A stretch of 46,134 nucleotides of DNA. Origin: ZLKRG08 sp046094385. GTDB taxonomy: Bacteria > Actinomycetota > Actinomycetes > Nanopelagicales > Nanopelagicaceae. This document shows, one piece after another, positions 8,611-16,623 of this stretch (position 1 is the first letter of the stretch; the number at the start of each line of letters is the position of its first letter). The position numbers were made by a program, and so were the translations under genes. The notes under the pieces are model-generated. The model was not told the origin of the DNA. It saw only the letters and a list, made by a program, of their open reading frames with translations, and ran no database searches. The stretch lies in contig JBJTHJ010000068.1 in the NCBI GenBank assembly GCA_046094385.1, positions 1-46,134 on the forward strand, given 5' to 3'.

Positions 8611-9737
8611 AGTTATCAAATATTCTCGCTGCGCTTGGTGGTGCTAGTAATTCGAATAGTAATTCAACTAATAACAAAGGTGCGCACCAATGGCGTGGAG
8701 TCATCGAAGAGTATCGAGATCGTCTTCCAGTCTCTAAGAAAACCCCAATCGTAACTTTGCGCGAGGGCGGAACTCCATTAGTTGAAGCAACCAATCTCTC
8801 AAAGATCTTAGGCAACGAAATTTGGCTTAAGTTTGAAGGCGTAAATCCGACCGGATCATTTAAAGATCGTGGCATGACCATGGCGATTTCGAAAGCAGCA
8901 GAAGATGGCGCGCAAGCGGTGATCTGCGCCTCCACGGGAAATACATCGGCATCCGCTGCAGCATATGCAGCCCATGCCAATATGGTGCCGGCAGTTTTAA
9001 TTCCCCAAGGGAAGATTGCCATGGGAAAGTTAGCCCAAGCTGTTGTGCATGGATCAAAGATTCTGCAAGTTGATGGAAATTTCGATGATTGTTTGACTTT
9101 GGCAAAGGAACTTTCTGAAAATTACCCTGTCGCTTTGGTCAACTCTGTTAATCCGTATCGAATCGAAGGTCAGAAAACTGCAAGTTTTGAGGTAATTGAT
9201 TTTCTAAATGATGCACCAGATTTACATGTGCTCCCAGTAGGTAACGCAGGAAATATCACGGCATACTGGAAGGGCTATTTGGAGTATCGCGAAGAGCGCA
9301 AATCCTCTAGATTGCCAAAGATGTGGGGTTTTCAAGCAGAAGGCGCAGCGCCAATTGTTCGCGGTGAGGTCGTCAAGAAACCAGAGACCATCGCAACTGC
9401 GATTCGAATCGGCAATCCGGCATCATGGCAGGGCGCAACCAATGCCCGAGATATGTCGGGCGGTTTGATTGATTCAGTCACCGATGAAGAGATCTTGAAT
9501 GCATATCGATTGCTGGCGGCCAAAGAAGGAGTCTTCGTAGAACCTTCTTCTGCAGCAGGTATTGCAGGTCTATTGAAACATCATGCAAAAGGCGATCTAC
9601 CAAAAGGTCGACGTATCGTGGTGACTGTCACTGGACATGGATTGAAAGATATTCAATGGGCGCTAGAAGCAGCTGCCGATCCAATAGTGGTTCCGGTAAA
9701 TGCCAAACTCGCAGCTGAAAAGTTAGGTCTTGCATAA
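8607..9737 (+). CDS. thrC: Threonine synthase
   Basis: PLP enzyme converting O-phosphohomoserine to threonine. Recognised from HQWRGVIEEYRDRLP, the PLP lysine in NPTGSFKDRGMT, the CASTGNTSASAAAYA phosphate-binding region, and the C-terminal VFVEPSSAAGIAGL. At 376 residues it is slightly longer than usual actinobacterial forms, because about 27 residues precede the conserved start and include an Asn/Ser-rich tract (GGASNSNSNSTNN). The GTG at 8607 overlaps the hom stop by 4 bp; no in-frame start closer to the conserved region is obvious, so I keep the extension. Immediately followed by thrB. Confidence 0.95.
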   Translation: MKLSNILAALGGASNSNSNSTNNKGAHQWRGVIEEYRDRLPVSKKTPIVTLREGGTPLVEATNLSKILGNEIWLKFEGVNPTGSFKDRGMTMAISKAAEDGAQAVICASTGNTSASAAAYAAHANMVPAVLIPQGKIAMGKLAQAVVHGSKILQVDGNFDDCLTLAKELSENYPVALVNSVNPYRIEGQKTASFEVIDFLNDAPDLHVLPVGNAGNITAYWKGYLEYREERKSSRLPKMWGFQAEGAAPIVRGEVVKKPETIATAIRIGNPASWQGATNARDMSGGLIDSVTDEEILNAYRLLAAKEGVFVEPSSAAGIAGLLKHHAKGDLPKGRRIVVTVTGHGLKDIQWALEAAADPIVVPVNAKLAAEKLGLA

Positions 9738-10673
9738 ATGGCCAGAGTCACCTTTCGTGCCAGCGCCTATGAGGTAAAAGTTCCAGCTAGCTCTGCAAAT
9801 ATCGGCCCGGGCTTTGACTCTTTTGCTATTGCGCTAGAGAAACGTGATCGCTACATCGCACAAGTTCTAGATGAGAAGAGTTTGGATGTAGATGTTGCAG
9901 GCGAAGGTGCAGATGAGGTTTCAAGAGATGAGAAGAATTTAGTTGTCAAAGCCATATATAAAGGCTGGGAATTTCTAGGGCTAACCAAGAGAGAGTATCC
10001 AGGGCTTGCACTTAGAGCTTTAAATAATCTGCCACATGGGCGGGGGTTAGGTTCTTCAGCAAGTGCGATTGTTGGTGGGTTAGTACTTTCTAGATCATTG
10101 GTAGTCGGCGGCGCAGATCGCATGAGCGATAACGATCTACTTACCTTGGCCACAGAGATGGAAGGACATCCAGATAATGTGGCAGCTGCGCTCTTTGGTG
10201 GAGCGGTCCTTGCGTGGTCAGGTAATGATTTTGCAGATGCAATCAAACTGGAAGTTTCGCCACGGATTACAGCAGTGGCTTTCATTCCATCGAATAATGT
10301 GCCAACTTCGAAGGCTCGCAAAATGTTGCCCGAGTCCATTTCTCACAGTGATGCTGTAAAAAACTCCATCAACACCGCGCTACTGACTCAAGCACTTACC
10401 AATAGACCAGATCTACTTCTGATTGCTACCGAGGATTATCTACATCAAAAATATCGAGAATCGGCAATGCCAAAGTCATTTGCATTAATGAGCAAATTGC
10501 GTGCAGCTGGAGTTCCGGCATTCATCTCTGGTGCGGGACCTTCGGTTTTAGCGCTCCTAGTGGATGCCGATTTGAATCATGAATTGGAAGATCTGGTTCG
10601 AGCTGCAGGTACTGGATTTACCGTGGAAAACCTGGAGATTTCAAGGGTTGGATACCAAGTTTCCAATATCTAA
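9738..10673 (+). CDS. thrB: Homoserine kinase
   Basis: GHMP-family kinase phosphorylating homoserine for threonine synthesis. Motifs are VPASSANIGPGFDSFAIAL at the N-terminus, the ATP-binding GHMP loop PHGRGLGSSASAIVGG (about residues 95-110), EGHPDNVAAALFGG, and the C-terminal SGAGPSVLAL. The 311-residue length is normal. It starts at the base after the thrC stop, so the two are tightly coupled. It ends the amino-acid block; rho follows after 189 bp. Confidence 0.96.
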   Translation: MARVTFRASAYEVKVPASSANIGPGFDSFAIALEKRDRYIAQVLDEKSLDVDVAGEGADEVSRDEKNLVVKAIYKGWEFLGLTKREYPGLALRALNNLPHGRGLGSSASAIVGGLVLSRSLVVGGADRMSDNDLLTLATEMEGHPDNVAAALFGGAVLAWSGNDFADAIKLEVSPRITAVAFIPSNNVPTSKARKMLPESISHSDAVKNSINTALLTQALTNRPDLLLIATEDYLHQKYRESAMPKSFALMSKLRAAGVPAFISGAGPSVLALLVDADLNHELEDLVRAAGTGFTVENLEISRVGYQVSNI

Positions 10674-10862
10674 CCTCCTCTGCTACGCTAACACCATCAG
10701 TTCGGCCATCATGGCTCAATAAGTAAAATCAAACTGATAATCAATCAAAACTTTTCACTTTTAGTAGAGCTAAATCTTGGGAAGTTAAGTTTTAAAAATC
10801 TAAACCGACCAATTAAAAACAAAAATATAAATAAAAATATAAATAGGAAATATAGGAAATAA
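10674..10862 (+). promoter_or_regulatory. rho promoter and AT-rich leader
   Basis: TGC-TACGCT (10681-10689) matches an extended -10 (TGnTANNNT), which would start RNA near 10696. Directly at that point ATCAGTT (10696-10702) pairs with AACTGAT (10732-10738), enclosing the inner palindrome GCCATCATGGC, so a 5' hairpin is likely. The remaining ~120 bases up to the rho ATG are strongly A/T-rich with few C or G, ending in the ribosome site AGGAAATAA. A long leader is consistent with autoregulation, which is known for rho in enterobacteria; here it is an inference. Confidence 0.5.
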
Positions 10863-12404
10863 ATGTCAGAAGATACAAAAGTTCGCTCCGAGAGCCCTGA
10901 ACTTGCTGCGATGACACTTCCGCAGTTAAAGAAAGTTGCTGCACAACTCGGAATCGATGGCGCAGCCAAGATGGCTAAGGGTTCACTTGTAGATGCGATC
11001 GCTGATTTGCAGGCACGAAATCGTGAAGCCGCAAAGGCAGAGAAAGAGGCAGCCCGCGCAGAGCGCGATGCCAAGAGAGAAGAGCGTCGAAACGAAGAGA
11101 AGTCAGAACGAAACGAAGAGAAGTCAGATCGCAACGATCGTAACGATCGTAATGAACGCGGTGATGACGAAGAGGGCCACCCCCGTCGCAATCGTGATCG
11201 CCATCGTGGGCGTGATCGCCACCGTAATCGTGAAGATCGCGGCGAACCAGTTATCTCAGAAGATGATGTATTGCTACCAGTAGGTGGCCTAGTGGATATT
11301 CTTGATAATTATGCCTTCGTGCGTACTAGCGGATATCTACCTAGCCCAAACGACGTATATGTTTCAATGCAACAAGTTCGTAAATATGCCTTGCGCAAAG
11401 GTGATGTCCTAACCGGTGCAGTTCGCCAACCTCGCGAAGGCGAACGTCGCGAAAAATTCAATGCCTTGGTTCGCTTGGATACCATCAACGGAGTTTCACC
11501 AGATGAGGCACGTAACCGTGTGGAGTTTGCGAAATTAATCCCGTTATACCCACAAGAGCGCTTACGCCTTGAAACCCAACCAAACGTCTTAACAACCCGC
11601 GTCATTGATCTGATCGCACCTATTGGTAAAGGCCAACGTGGTTTGATCGTCTCGCCACCTAAAGCTGGTAAGACCATGGTCCTTCAGGCGATTGCAAATG
11701 CAATTACCGAAAATAACCCAGAGTGTCATTTGATGGTGGTCTTGGTCGACGAGCGTCCAGAAGAAGTTACTGATATGCAACGTTCGGTTAAAGGCGAAGT
11801 AATTGCCTCAACCTTTGATCGTCCTGCTGATGATCACACCATCGTCGCAGAACTTGCCATCGAGCGCGCAAAGCGTTTAGTTGAGCTAGGACACGATGTG
11901 GTGGTGCTACTGGATTCAATCACTCGTTTGGGTCGTGCTTACAACATCGCAGCCCCAGCCTCTGGTCGTATCTTGTCTGGTGGTGTTGATTCAGCTGCGC
12001 TATATCCACCAAAGAAATTCTTCGGTGCTGCACGTAACATTGAAGATGGCGGATCGCTAACAATTTTGGCAACTGCACTTGTCGAAACCGGTTCGAAGAT
12101 GGATGAAGTTATCTTCGAAGAGTTTAAGGGCACCGGTAACATGGAATTGAAGCTCGATCGCAAACTTGCGGACAAGCGCATCTTCCCTGCGGTGGATGTG
12201 GATTCATCAGGCACTCGTAAAGAAGAGATTTTGATGGGTTCTGAGGAATTGAATATCGTCTGGAAATTGCGTCGCGTACTGCATGCGCTTGACTCCCAAG
12301 CTGCCCTCGAACTGCTCCTTGAGAAGATGAAGGGCACCAAGAGCAACGTGGAATTCTTGATGCAAGTCCAGAAGACCACTGTTGGTCCGGATGAGGGTAA
12401 GTAA
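10863..12404 (+). CDS. rho: Transcription termination factor Rho
   Basis: Hexameric RNA-dependent ATPase that terminates transcription. Residues ~12-50 form the Rho N-terminal helical domain (LPQLKKVAAQLGI). Residues ~55-125 are a highly charged Arg/Asp/Glu insertion typical of actinobacterial Rho, here built partly from direct repeats (NEEKSER/NEEKSDR, then NDR units). The RNA-binding OSB region (GGLVDILDNYAFVRTSGYLP) follows, then Walker A SPPKAGKTM, Walker B VVVLLDSITRLGRAYN and the R-loop region SGGVDSAALYPPKKFFGAARN. The 513-residue length fits the insertion-bearing class. RBS AGGAAA. With the coding so dense and few intrinsic terminators visible, Rho may do much of the termination here (inference). 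Confidence 0.97.
   Translation: MSEDTKVRSESPELAAMTLPQLKKVAAQLGIDGAAKMAKGSLVDAIADLQARNREAAKAEKEAARAERDAKREERRNEEKSERNEEKSDRNDRNDRNERGDDEEGHPRRNRDRHRGRDRHRNREDRGEPVISEDDVLLPVGGLVDILDNYAFVRTSGYLPSPNDVYVSMQQVRKYALRKGDVLTGAVRQPREGERREKFNALVRLDTINGVSPDEARNRVEFAKLIPLYPQERLRLETQPNVLTTRVIDLIAPIGKGQRGLIVSPPKAGKTMVLQAIANAITENNPECHLMVVLVDERPEEVTDMQRSVKGEVIASTFDRPADDHTIVAELAIERAKRLVELGHDVVVLLDSITRLGRAYNIAAPASGRILSGGVDSAALYPPKKFFGAARNIEDGGSLTILATALVETGSKMDEVIFEEFKGTGNMELKLDRKLADKRIFPAVDVDSSGTRKEEILMGSEELNIVWKLRRVLHALDSQAALELLLEKMKGTKSNVEFLMQVQKTTVGPDEGK
11091..11159 (+). repeat. In-frame direct repeats in the rho charged insertion
   Basis: A 16-base core (AACGAAGAGAAGTCAG) occurs twice at 21-bp spacing (starts 11091 and 11112), giving two NEEKS(E/D)R heptads. 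It is followed by 9-bp units coding N-D-R. All are in frame, so copy changes would only lengthen or shorten the disordered linker. Confidence 0.8.
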
Positions 12405-12513
12405 TTACGCTCAGATTTGTAGCCAGCAGTATTCAGTAAGTACCCTTTACCCCTGATCCGGAATTGGTTCACGAAAGAGATTTCGACCCAGTTCATAAAT
12501 TAAAGGAACCATC

Positions 12514-12726
12514 ATGAAGCCAGAGATCCACCCAGAGTACGTCGAGACCACTGTCAATTGTGGTTGTGGCGAATCATTCAAAACTCGTTCAACCGTTGCT
12601 AGCGGTTCGATCTACGTAGAAGTTTGCGACAAGTGCCACCCGTTCTACACCGGTAAGCAGCGCATTCTTGATACTGGTGGACGTGTTGCCAAGTTCGAAG
12701 AGCGCTTCGGCAAGAAGAACAAGTAG
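12514..12726 (+). CDS. rpmE: 50S ribosomal protein L31, zinc-binding type
   Basis: Large-subunit protein of 70 residues. The zinc ligands of the C+ type are present: NCGCG near residue 15 and VCDKCHPFYTG near residue 40, with RVAKFEERFGKK at the C-terminus. It therefore needs zinc and is not the zinc-independent paralogue. RBS AAAGGAACC lies before the ATG. It is separated from rho by 109 bp in which no clear promoter is visible, and followed by a strong intrinsic terminator. Confidence 0.96.
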   Translation: MKPEIHPEYVETTVNCGCGESFKTRSTVASGSIYVEVCDKCHPFYTGKQRILDTGGRVAKFEERFGKKNK

Positions 12727-12734
12727 CTTTCTTT

Positions 12735-12782
12735 AAAGACCGCATATTCCAACTTTAAGTTGGAGTGCGGTCTTTTTATTTT
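12735..12782 (+). terminator. Strong rho-independent terminator after rpmE
   Basis: AAAGACCGCA pairs with TGCGGTCTTT as an outer stem and TCCAACTT with AAGTTGGA as an inner stem, separated by a small internal loop. A T-rich tract (TCTTTTTATTTTTA) follows. It is the clearest intrinsic terminator in the window. Confidence 0.92.
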
Positions 12783-12819
12783 TATCAAATAAAGAAATAG
12801 AGCTAGAGAGGAGGCCAAG

Positions 12820-13896
12820 GTGAGCGAGAGATTTGCAAGCGCCATCGAATTGGTAAATGAATATGCCGATCTTGAGAAACAGATGGCAGACCCCAGTATC
12901 CATTCTGATGCCGGAAATGCCAGAAAACTTGGTCGACGATATGCGCAGCTGGGACCGGTGGTTGCCGGTTATCGCAAATGGCGCCAGAGCTTTGATGATT
13001 TAAGCGCTGCCAAAGAATTGGCAGAGAGCGATCCAGAATTTGCAGCTGAGATTCCAGCTTTAGAAAAGGCCGAAGCTACCAATGCTGAGAAGTTAGAAGA
13101 GCTGCTGCTGCCAAGAGATCCAAATGATGATCGCGATGTGATCATGGAGATTAAAGCTGGCGCAGGTGGCGATGAATCTGCACTATTTGCTGGAGATCTA
13201 TTACGTATGTACATGCGATATGCCGAGAAGCAAGGCTGGAAGACGGAAGTAATCGATGTTACAGATTCTGATTTGGGTGGCTACAAAGATATTTCTATCG
13301 CCATCAAATCAAAAGGCGTTGCCGAGCCAGGGCAATCTCCATATGCGAAATTGAAGTTTGAAGGTGGAGTGCATCGTGTGCAACGAGTGCCGGAGACCGA
13401 ATCGCAAGGACGAATACACACCTCTGCAGCAGGAGTATTGGTTCTACCTGAAGCCGAGGAGGTTGATATCGAATTGAATATGAATGATGTTCGGGTGGAT
13501 GTCTATCGCTCCTCTGGTCCTGGTGGGCAGAGCGTTAACACCACGGATTCTGCAGTCCGACTAACTCACGTACCAACCGGAATCGTGGTCTCTTGCCAGA
13601 ATGAAAAGTCGCAGTTGCAGAACAAAGAATCAGCCCTTCGAATCCTGCGCGCTCGCTTGCTTGCAGATGCCCAAGAGAAAGCTGAAGCAGTAGCTGCCGC
13701 AGAGCGCAAGAGCCAAGTTCGAACTGTCGATAGATCAGAGAGAATTCGAACTTATAACTTCCCAGAGAATCGCTTGAGCGATCACCGGGTAAATTACAAA
13801 GCGAATAATTTAGATGCAGTATTAAACGGTGAATTAGATCCGGTGATCCAAGCGCTGCTAGATGCCGATAAAGCCGCCAAACTTGCCGGAAATTAA
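12820..13896 (+). CDS. prfA: Peptide chain release factor 1
   Basis: Recognises UAA/UAG and triggers peptide release. The class I release-factor GGQ motif is at SSGPGGQSVNTTDSAVRLTH (about residues 228-247), the methylation target of the neighbouring PrmC. The AGAGGDE segment and TVDRSERIRTYNFPENRLSDHR are also family hallmarks. 358 residues, normal. The start is a GTG preceded by the near-perfect ribosome site GAGGAGG. It follows the rpmE terminator, so a promoter should lie in 12784-12819, but none is distinct. Confidence 0.97.
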   Translation: MSERFASAIELVNEYADLEKQMADPSIHSDAGNARKLGRRYAQLGPVVAGYRKWRQSFDDLSAAKELAESDPEFAAEIPALEKAEATNAEKLEELLLPRDPNDDRDVIMEIKAGAGGDESALFAGDLLRMYMRYAEKQGWKTEVIDVTDSDLGGYKDISIAIKSKGVAEPGQSPYAKLKFEGGVHRVQRVPETESQGRIHTSAAGVLVLPEAEEVDIELNMNDVRVDVYRSSGPGGQSVNTTDSAVRLTHVPTGIVVSCQNEKSQLQNKESALRILRARLLADAQEKAEAVAAAERKSQVRTVDRSERIRTYNFPENRLSDHRVNYKANNLDAVLNGELDPVIQALLDADKAAKLAGN

Positions 13897-13899
13897 ATT

Positions 13900-14733
13900 A
13901 TGGTTCGTGAGCTAATCCGTAGCGCCAAGGAGCACTTGGCAAAGGCGGGATATAACGAGGTAGATGCGGAAATTCTCTTTGCGCACTTGTTGGGAATCAG
14001 TCGCATGGAACTTCACAATCCAATCGCCCTTGAAAAAGCGATGGAAGATATTGGGGATATTGCAGAGGATTATCATCAATTGATCAATCGCCGTACTTCG
14101 CATGAACCTTTGCAATACATCACCGGTGTAGCGCACTTCAGAAATTTAGATTTAGAGGTTGGTCCGGGTGTCTTAGTGCCAAGGCCCGAGAGTGAATTGA
14201 TGGTCTCCTATCTGTTGGCGTTAATCGAACAGCGATCAGGAATGGTTAGCGTAATTGATTTAGGAGCGGGTTCTGGTGCGCTTGCGATCTCTTTAGCAAC
14301 AGAGTCCGATCGAGTTCGAGTGATTGCAGTTGAGAAAAGTAGCGAAGCGCTTCATTGGTTGCGAAGAAACGTTGCCAGATATGTCCCGGAGATGCGAGTA
14401 GTCGAAGCAGATGTTAAGGATGCGCTCGAAGGAGTAAAAGCGGATTTTGTAATCGCAAACCCACCATACATTCCTGAAGACGAAGAGTTACCTGAGGATG
14501 TAAGACGAGAACCGGCGATTGCGCTATTTGGTGGCCAGACTGGCCTGGAATTGCCAAAGCTCTTCATCGATTCCGCAGCCCGGTTATTGAAATCTGGTGG
14601 CTGGTTAGCAATAGAACATACTGAGTTACAAGGTCAAGCGATATCAGGGCTTTTAGAAGAGATGTTCATTAATATTGAATTGCATTATGATTTAAACGAT
14701 AGACCTAGATGGACTAGCGCAGTTAGAAAGTAA
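13900..14733 (+). CDS. prmC: Release factor glutamine N5-methyltransferase
   Basis: SAM-dependent enzyme that methylates the Gln of the GGQ motif in RF1/RF2. The N-terminal helical domain has DAEILFAHLLGISR; the linker carries RRTSHEPLQYITG and VLVPRPESE; the SAM site is IDLGAGSGALAIS, and the catalytic NPPY lies in FVIANPPYIPEDE. 277 residues, normal. It begins 3 bases after its substrate gene prfA, a widely conserved pairing, with GGAA as a weak ribosome site. Confidence 0.96.
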   Translation: MVRELIRSAKEHLAKAGYNEVDAEILFAHLLGISRMELHNPIALEKAMEDIGDIAEDYHQLINRRTSHEPLQYITGVAHFRNLDLEVGPGVLVPRPESELMVSYLLALIEQRSGMVSVIDLGAGSGALAISLATESDRVRVIAVEKSSEALHWLRRNVARYVPEMRVVEADVKDALEGVKADFVIANPPYIPEDEELPEDVRREPAIALFGGQTGLELPKLFIDSAARLLKSGGWLAIEHTELQGQAISGLLEEMFINIELHYDLNDRPRWTSAVRK

Positions 14734-14740
14734 TCTCCCA

Positions 14741-15343
14741 ATGACCATTGTTGATTTGAAAAAAGGGCAGATGGCTCGCCATGTTACGCGTGCCGTCAAA
14801 GCCATCAACGATGGTTATGTCATCGCAGTTCCCATGGAGAATGCTTATGCATATATTTGTGATGCATTCAATCAAGATGCGGTACGAGCCATGCATGTGT
14901 TGCGTGGTGATGAACTTGGGGTCAAAGCTCAAGTCCTAGTACGCGATTTCAAAATGGCAGAGGGAATCTCTAGAAACTTGGATAAGCGCACAATCACTGC
15001 CATGAAGAAATATTGGCCAGGCAAGGTAACTTTCCAAGTTCTACCAAGTGCGCTACTTAATTGGGATCTAGGCGATAACAACGAATTAGATGAAGTTGCG
15101 ATACGAGTTCCAATTGCACCATTTGTAAAAGCAGTTCTTGCCAAAACTGGACCACTTGCTACCGCATCTGTGGCAAGTGCCGGCGAGGTTGCAATTACTG
15201 CCAGCACGGAAGTTCCGACTCAAGGAGTGGAACTCTTCTTTAGCAATGGAAAGTTACGCAAAGGATTACCCTCAACAATTGTTCGAACTGTCGCTGGAGC
15301 GCATAAAGTGCTCAGAGCTGGCGCAGTAGACTTCGTCTCATGA
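14741..15343 (+). CDS. Divergent Sua5/YciO/YrdC-fold protein (TsaC-like)
   Basis: The position between prmC and glyA is that of actinobacterial threonylcarbamoyl-AMP synthase (t6A tRNA modification), and parts fit the fold: the N-terminal helix followed by GYVIAVPMENAYAYICDAF, YWPGKVTFQVLP, EVAIRVPIAPFVKAVL, and TGPLATASVASAGEVA. The key residues are not conventional, however. The PTDTVYGL-type strand reads PMENAYAYIC, the KxR nucleotide/bicarbonate motif reads LRGDELG, and the SANxSG segment reads SVASAGE. So the fold is likely, but normal TsaC chemistry is doubtful. 200 residues, single domain, without the Sua5 extension. It overlaps glyA by 4 bp (ATGA). It may be a fast-evolving TsaC or a repurposed paralogue. 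Confidence 0.7.
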   Translation: MTIVDLKKGQMARHVTRAVKAINDGYVIAVPMENAYAYICDAFNQDAVRAMHVLRGDELGVKAQVLVRDFKMAEGISRNLDKRTITAMKKYWPGKVTFQVLPSALLNWDLGDNNELDEVAIRVPIAPFVKAVLAKTGPLATASVASAGEVAITASTEVPTQGVELFFSNGKLRKGLPSTIVRTVAGAHKVLRAGAVDFVS

Positions 15344-16611
15344 CCGATGCGCGCGATTACAAAAAGTACGGGCCAAATTTCGAACTTCTTGAAGAGCAAG
15401 ATCCCGAGATTGCCAGCATCTTGTTGGCTGAAGTCAAGCGCCAACAGAGCGGCTTACAGTTAATCGCATCCGAAAATTTCACATCTGGTGCGGTACTTGC
15501 AGCGCTTGGTACGCCGCTTAGCAATAAGTATGCCGAAGGTTATCCAGGCAAGCGCTATTACGGTGGCTGTGAAGTTGTGGACCGCGCTGAATCCATCGCT
15601 ATCGAGCGAGCTAAACAATTATTCGGTGCCGATCATGCAAATGTGCAACCACATTCAGGTGCCTCTGCAAATATTGCGGTCTACGCCGCATTTACCAAAC
15701 CTGGTGACAAAGTCATGGCCATGTCATTGCCACACGGTGGACATTTAACGCATGGTTCCAAAGTCAATTTCTCCGGTAAATGGTTTGACATCGTCTCTTA
15801 CGGAGTTCGTCAGGATACTGAACTTATTGATTACGACGAGATGTTAGAAGTTGCCAAACGCGAGAAGCCAAAGATGATCTGCTCTGGTGCCACCGCTTAT
15901 CCAAGTCTGGTTGATTTCGAGAAGGTCCGTCAGATTTGCGACGAGGTTGGCGCAATCATGTGGGTGGATGCAGCACACTTCATTGGACTAGTAGCAGGAA
16001 AAGCGATTCCATCGCCAGTTCCTTATGCCGATGTGGTCTCATTTACCACCCATAAAGTCTTACGCGGACCACGTGGCGGAATGATTCTTTCAAAGGCCGA
16101 ACATGCTGCGGCAATCGATAAAGCAATATTCCCGGGTATGCAAGGCGGACCGATTTTGTCTGCGATTGCAGCTAAAGCGGTAGCGCTACATGAATGTCAG
16201 CAATCATCATTCCAAAGCTATGCAAAGAGCGTGATCACCAACGCCAAAGCGCTAGCTGCAGAATTGGTGGCAAATGGAATGCGTGCTATCTCGGGTGGCA
16301 CCGAGACTCATTTGGCATTACTTGATGTAACTGGGGCTGGGGTTACCGGCAAAATTGCAGATGAACGCTGTGGGGCAGCGGGAATCACTTTAAATAAGAA
16401 CTCGATTCCTTTTGATCCAAACCCACCGGCGGTCACCAGCGGAATTCGCGTTGGTACCCCATCGGTCACTACTCAAGGTATGGGCGTGGCTGAGATGAAG
16501 GTCGTTGCAAATCTGATCACCCGCGCAATCAAGAGCGATGACCCATCAGAGCATGCAAAGATCAAATCTGAAGTTCAAGATTTAGTTGCAAAGTTTCCGA
16601 TCTACTCCTAA
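15340..16611 (+). CDS. glyA: Serine hydroxymethyltransferase
   Basis: PLP enzyme converting serine plus tetrahydrofolate to glycine plus methylene-THF, the main one-carbon source. Motifs: LIASENFTS near residue 40, NKYAEGYPGKRYYGG, QPHSGASANIAVYAA, DAAHFIGLVAG, the PLP lysine in FTTHKVLRGPRGGM (about residue 240), and the C-terminal GIRVGTPSVTTQGM. The 423-residue length is normal. Its ATG overlaps the stop of the YrdC-like gene, so the two are translationally coupled. Confidence 0.97.
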   Translation: MTDARDYKKYGPNFELLEEQDPEIASILLAEVKRQQSGLQLIASENFTSGAVLAALGTPLSNKYAEGYPGKRYYGGCEVVDRAESIAIERAKQLFGADHANVQPHSGASANIAVYAAFTKPGDKVMAMSLPHGGHLTHGSKVNFSGKWFDIVSYGVRQDTELIDYDEMLEVAKREKPKMICSGATAYPSLVDFEKVRQICDEVGAIMWVDAAHFIGLVAGKAIPSPVPYADVVSFTTHKVLRGPRGGMILSKAEHAAAIDKAIFPGMQGGPILSAIAAKAVALHECQQSSFQSYAKSVITNAKALAAELVANGMRAISGGTETHLALLDVTGAGVTGKIADERCGAAGITLNKNSIPFDPNPPAVTSGIRVGTPSVTTQGMGVAEMKVVANLITRAIKSDDPSEHAKIKSEVQDLVAKFPIYS

Positions 16612-16623
16612 TTATTTGAGCTA

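Noticed and set aside
10674..10862. Riboswitch or T-box before rho or for the threonine genes
   Set aside because: No conserved riboswitch core is visible, and the thr genes are internally coupled from argS with no leader of their own.
11091..11159. Repeats in rho as a mobile or phase-variation element
   Set aside because: All repeats are in frame multiples of 3 inside a normally charged, disordered insertion typical of actinobacterial Rho.
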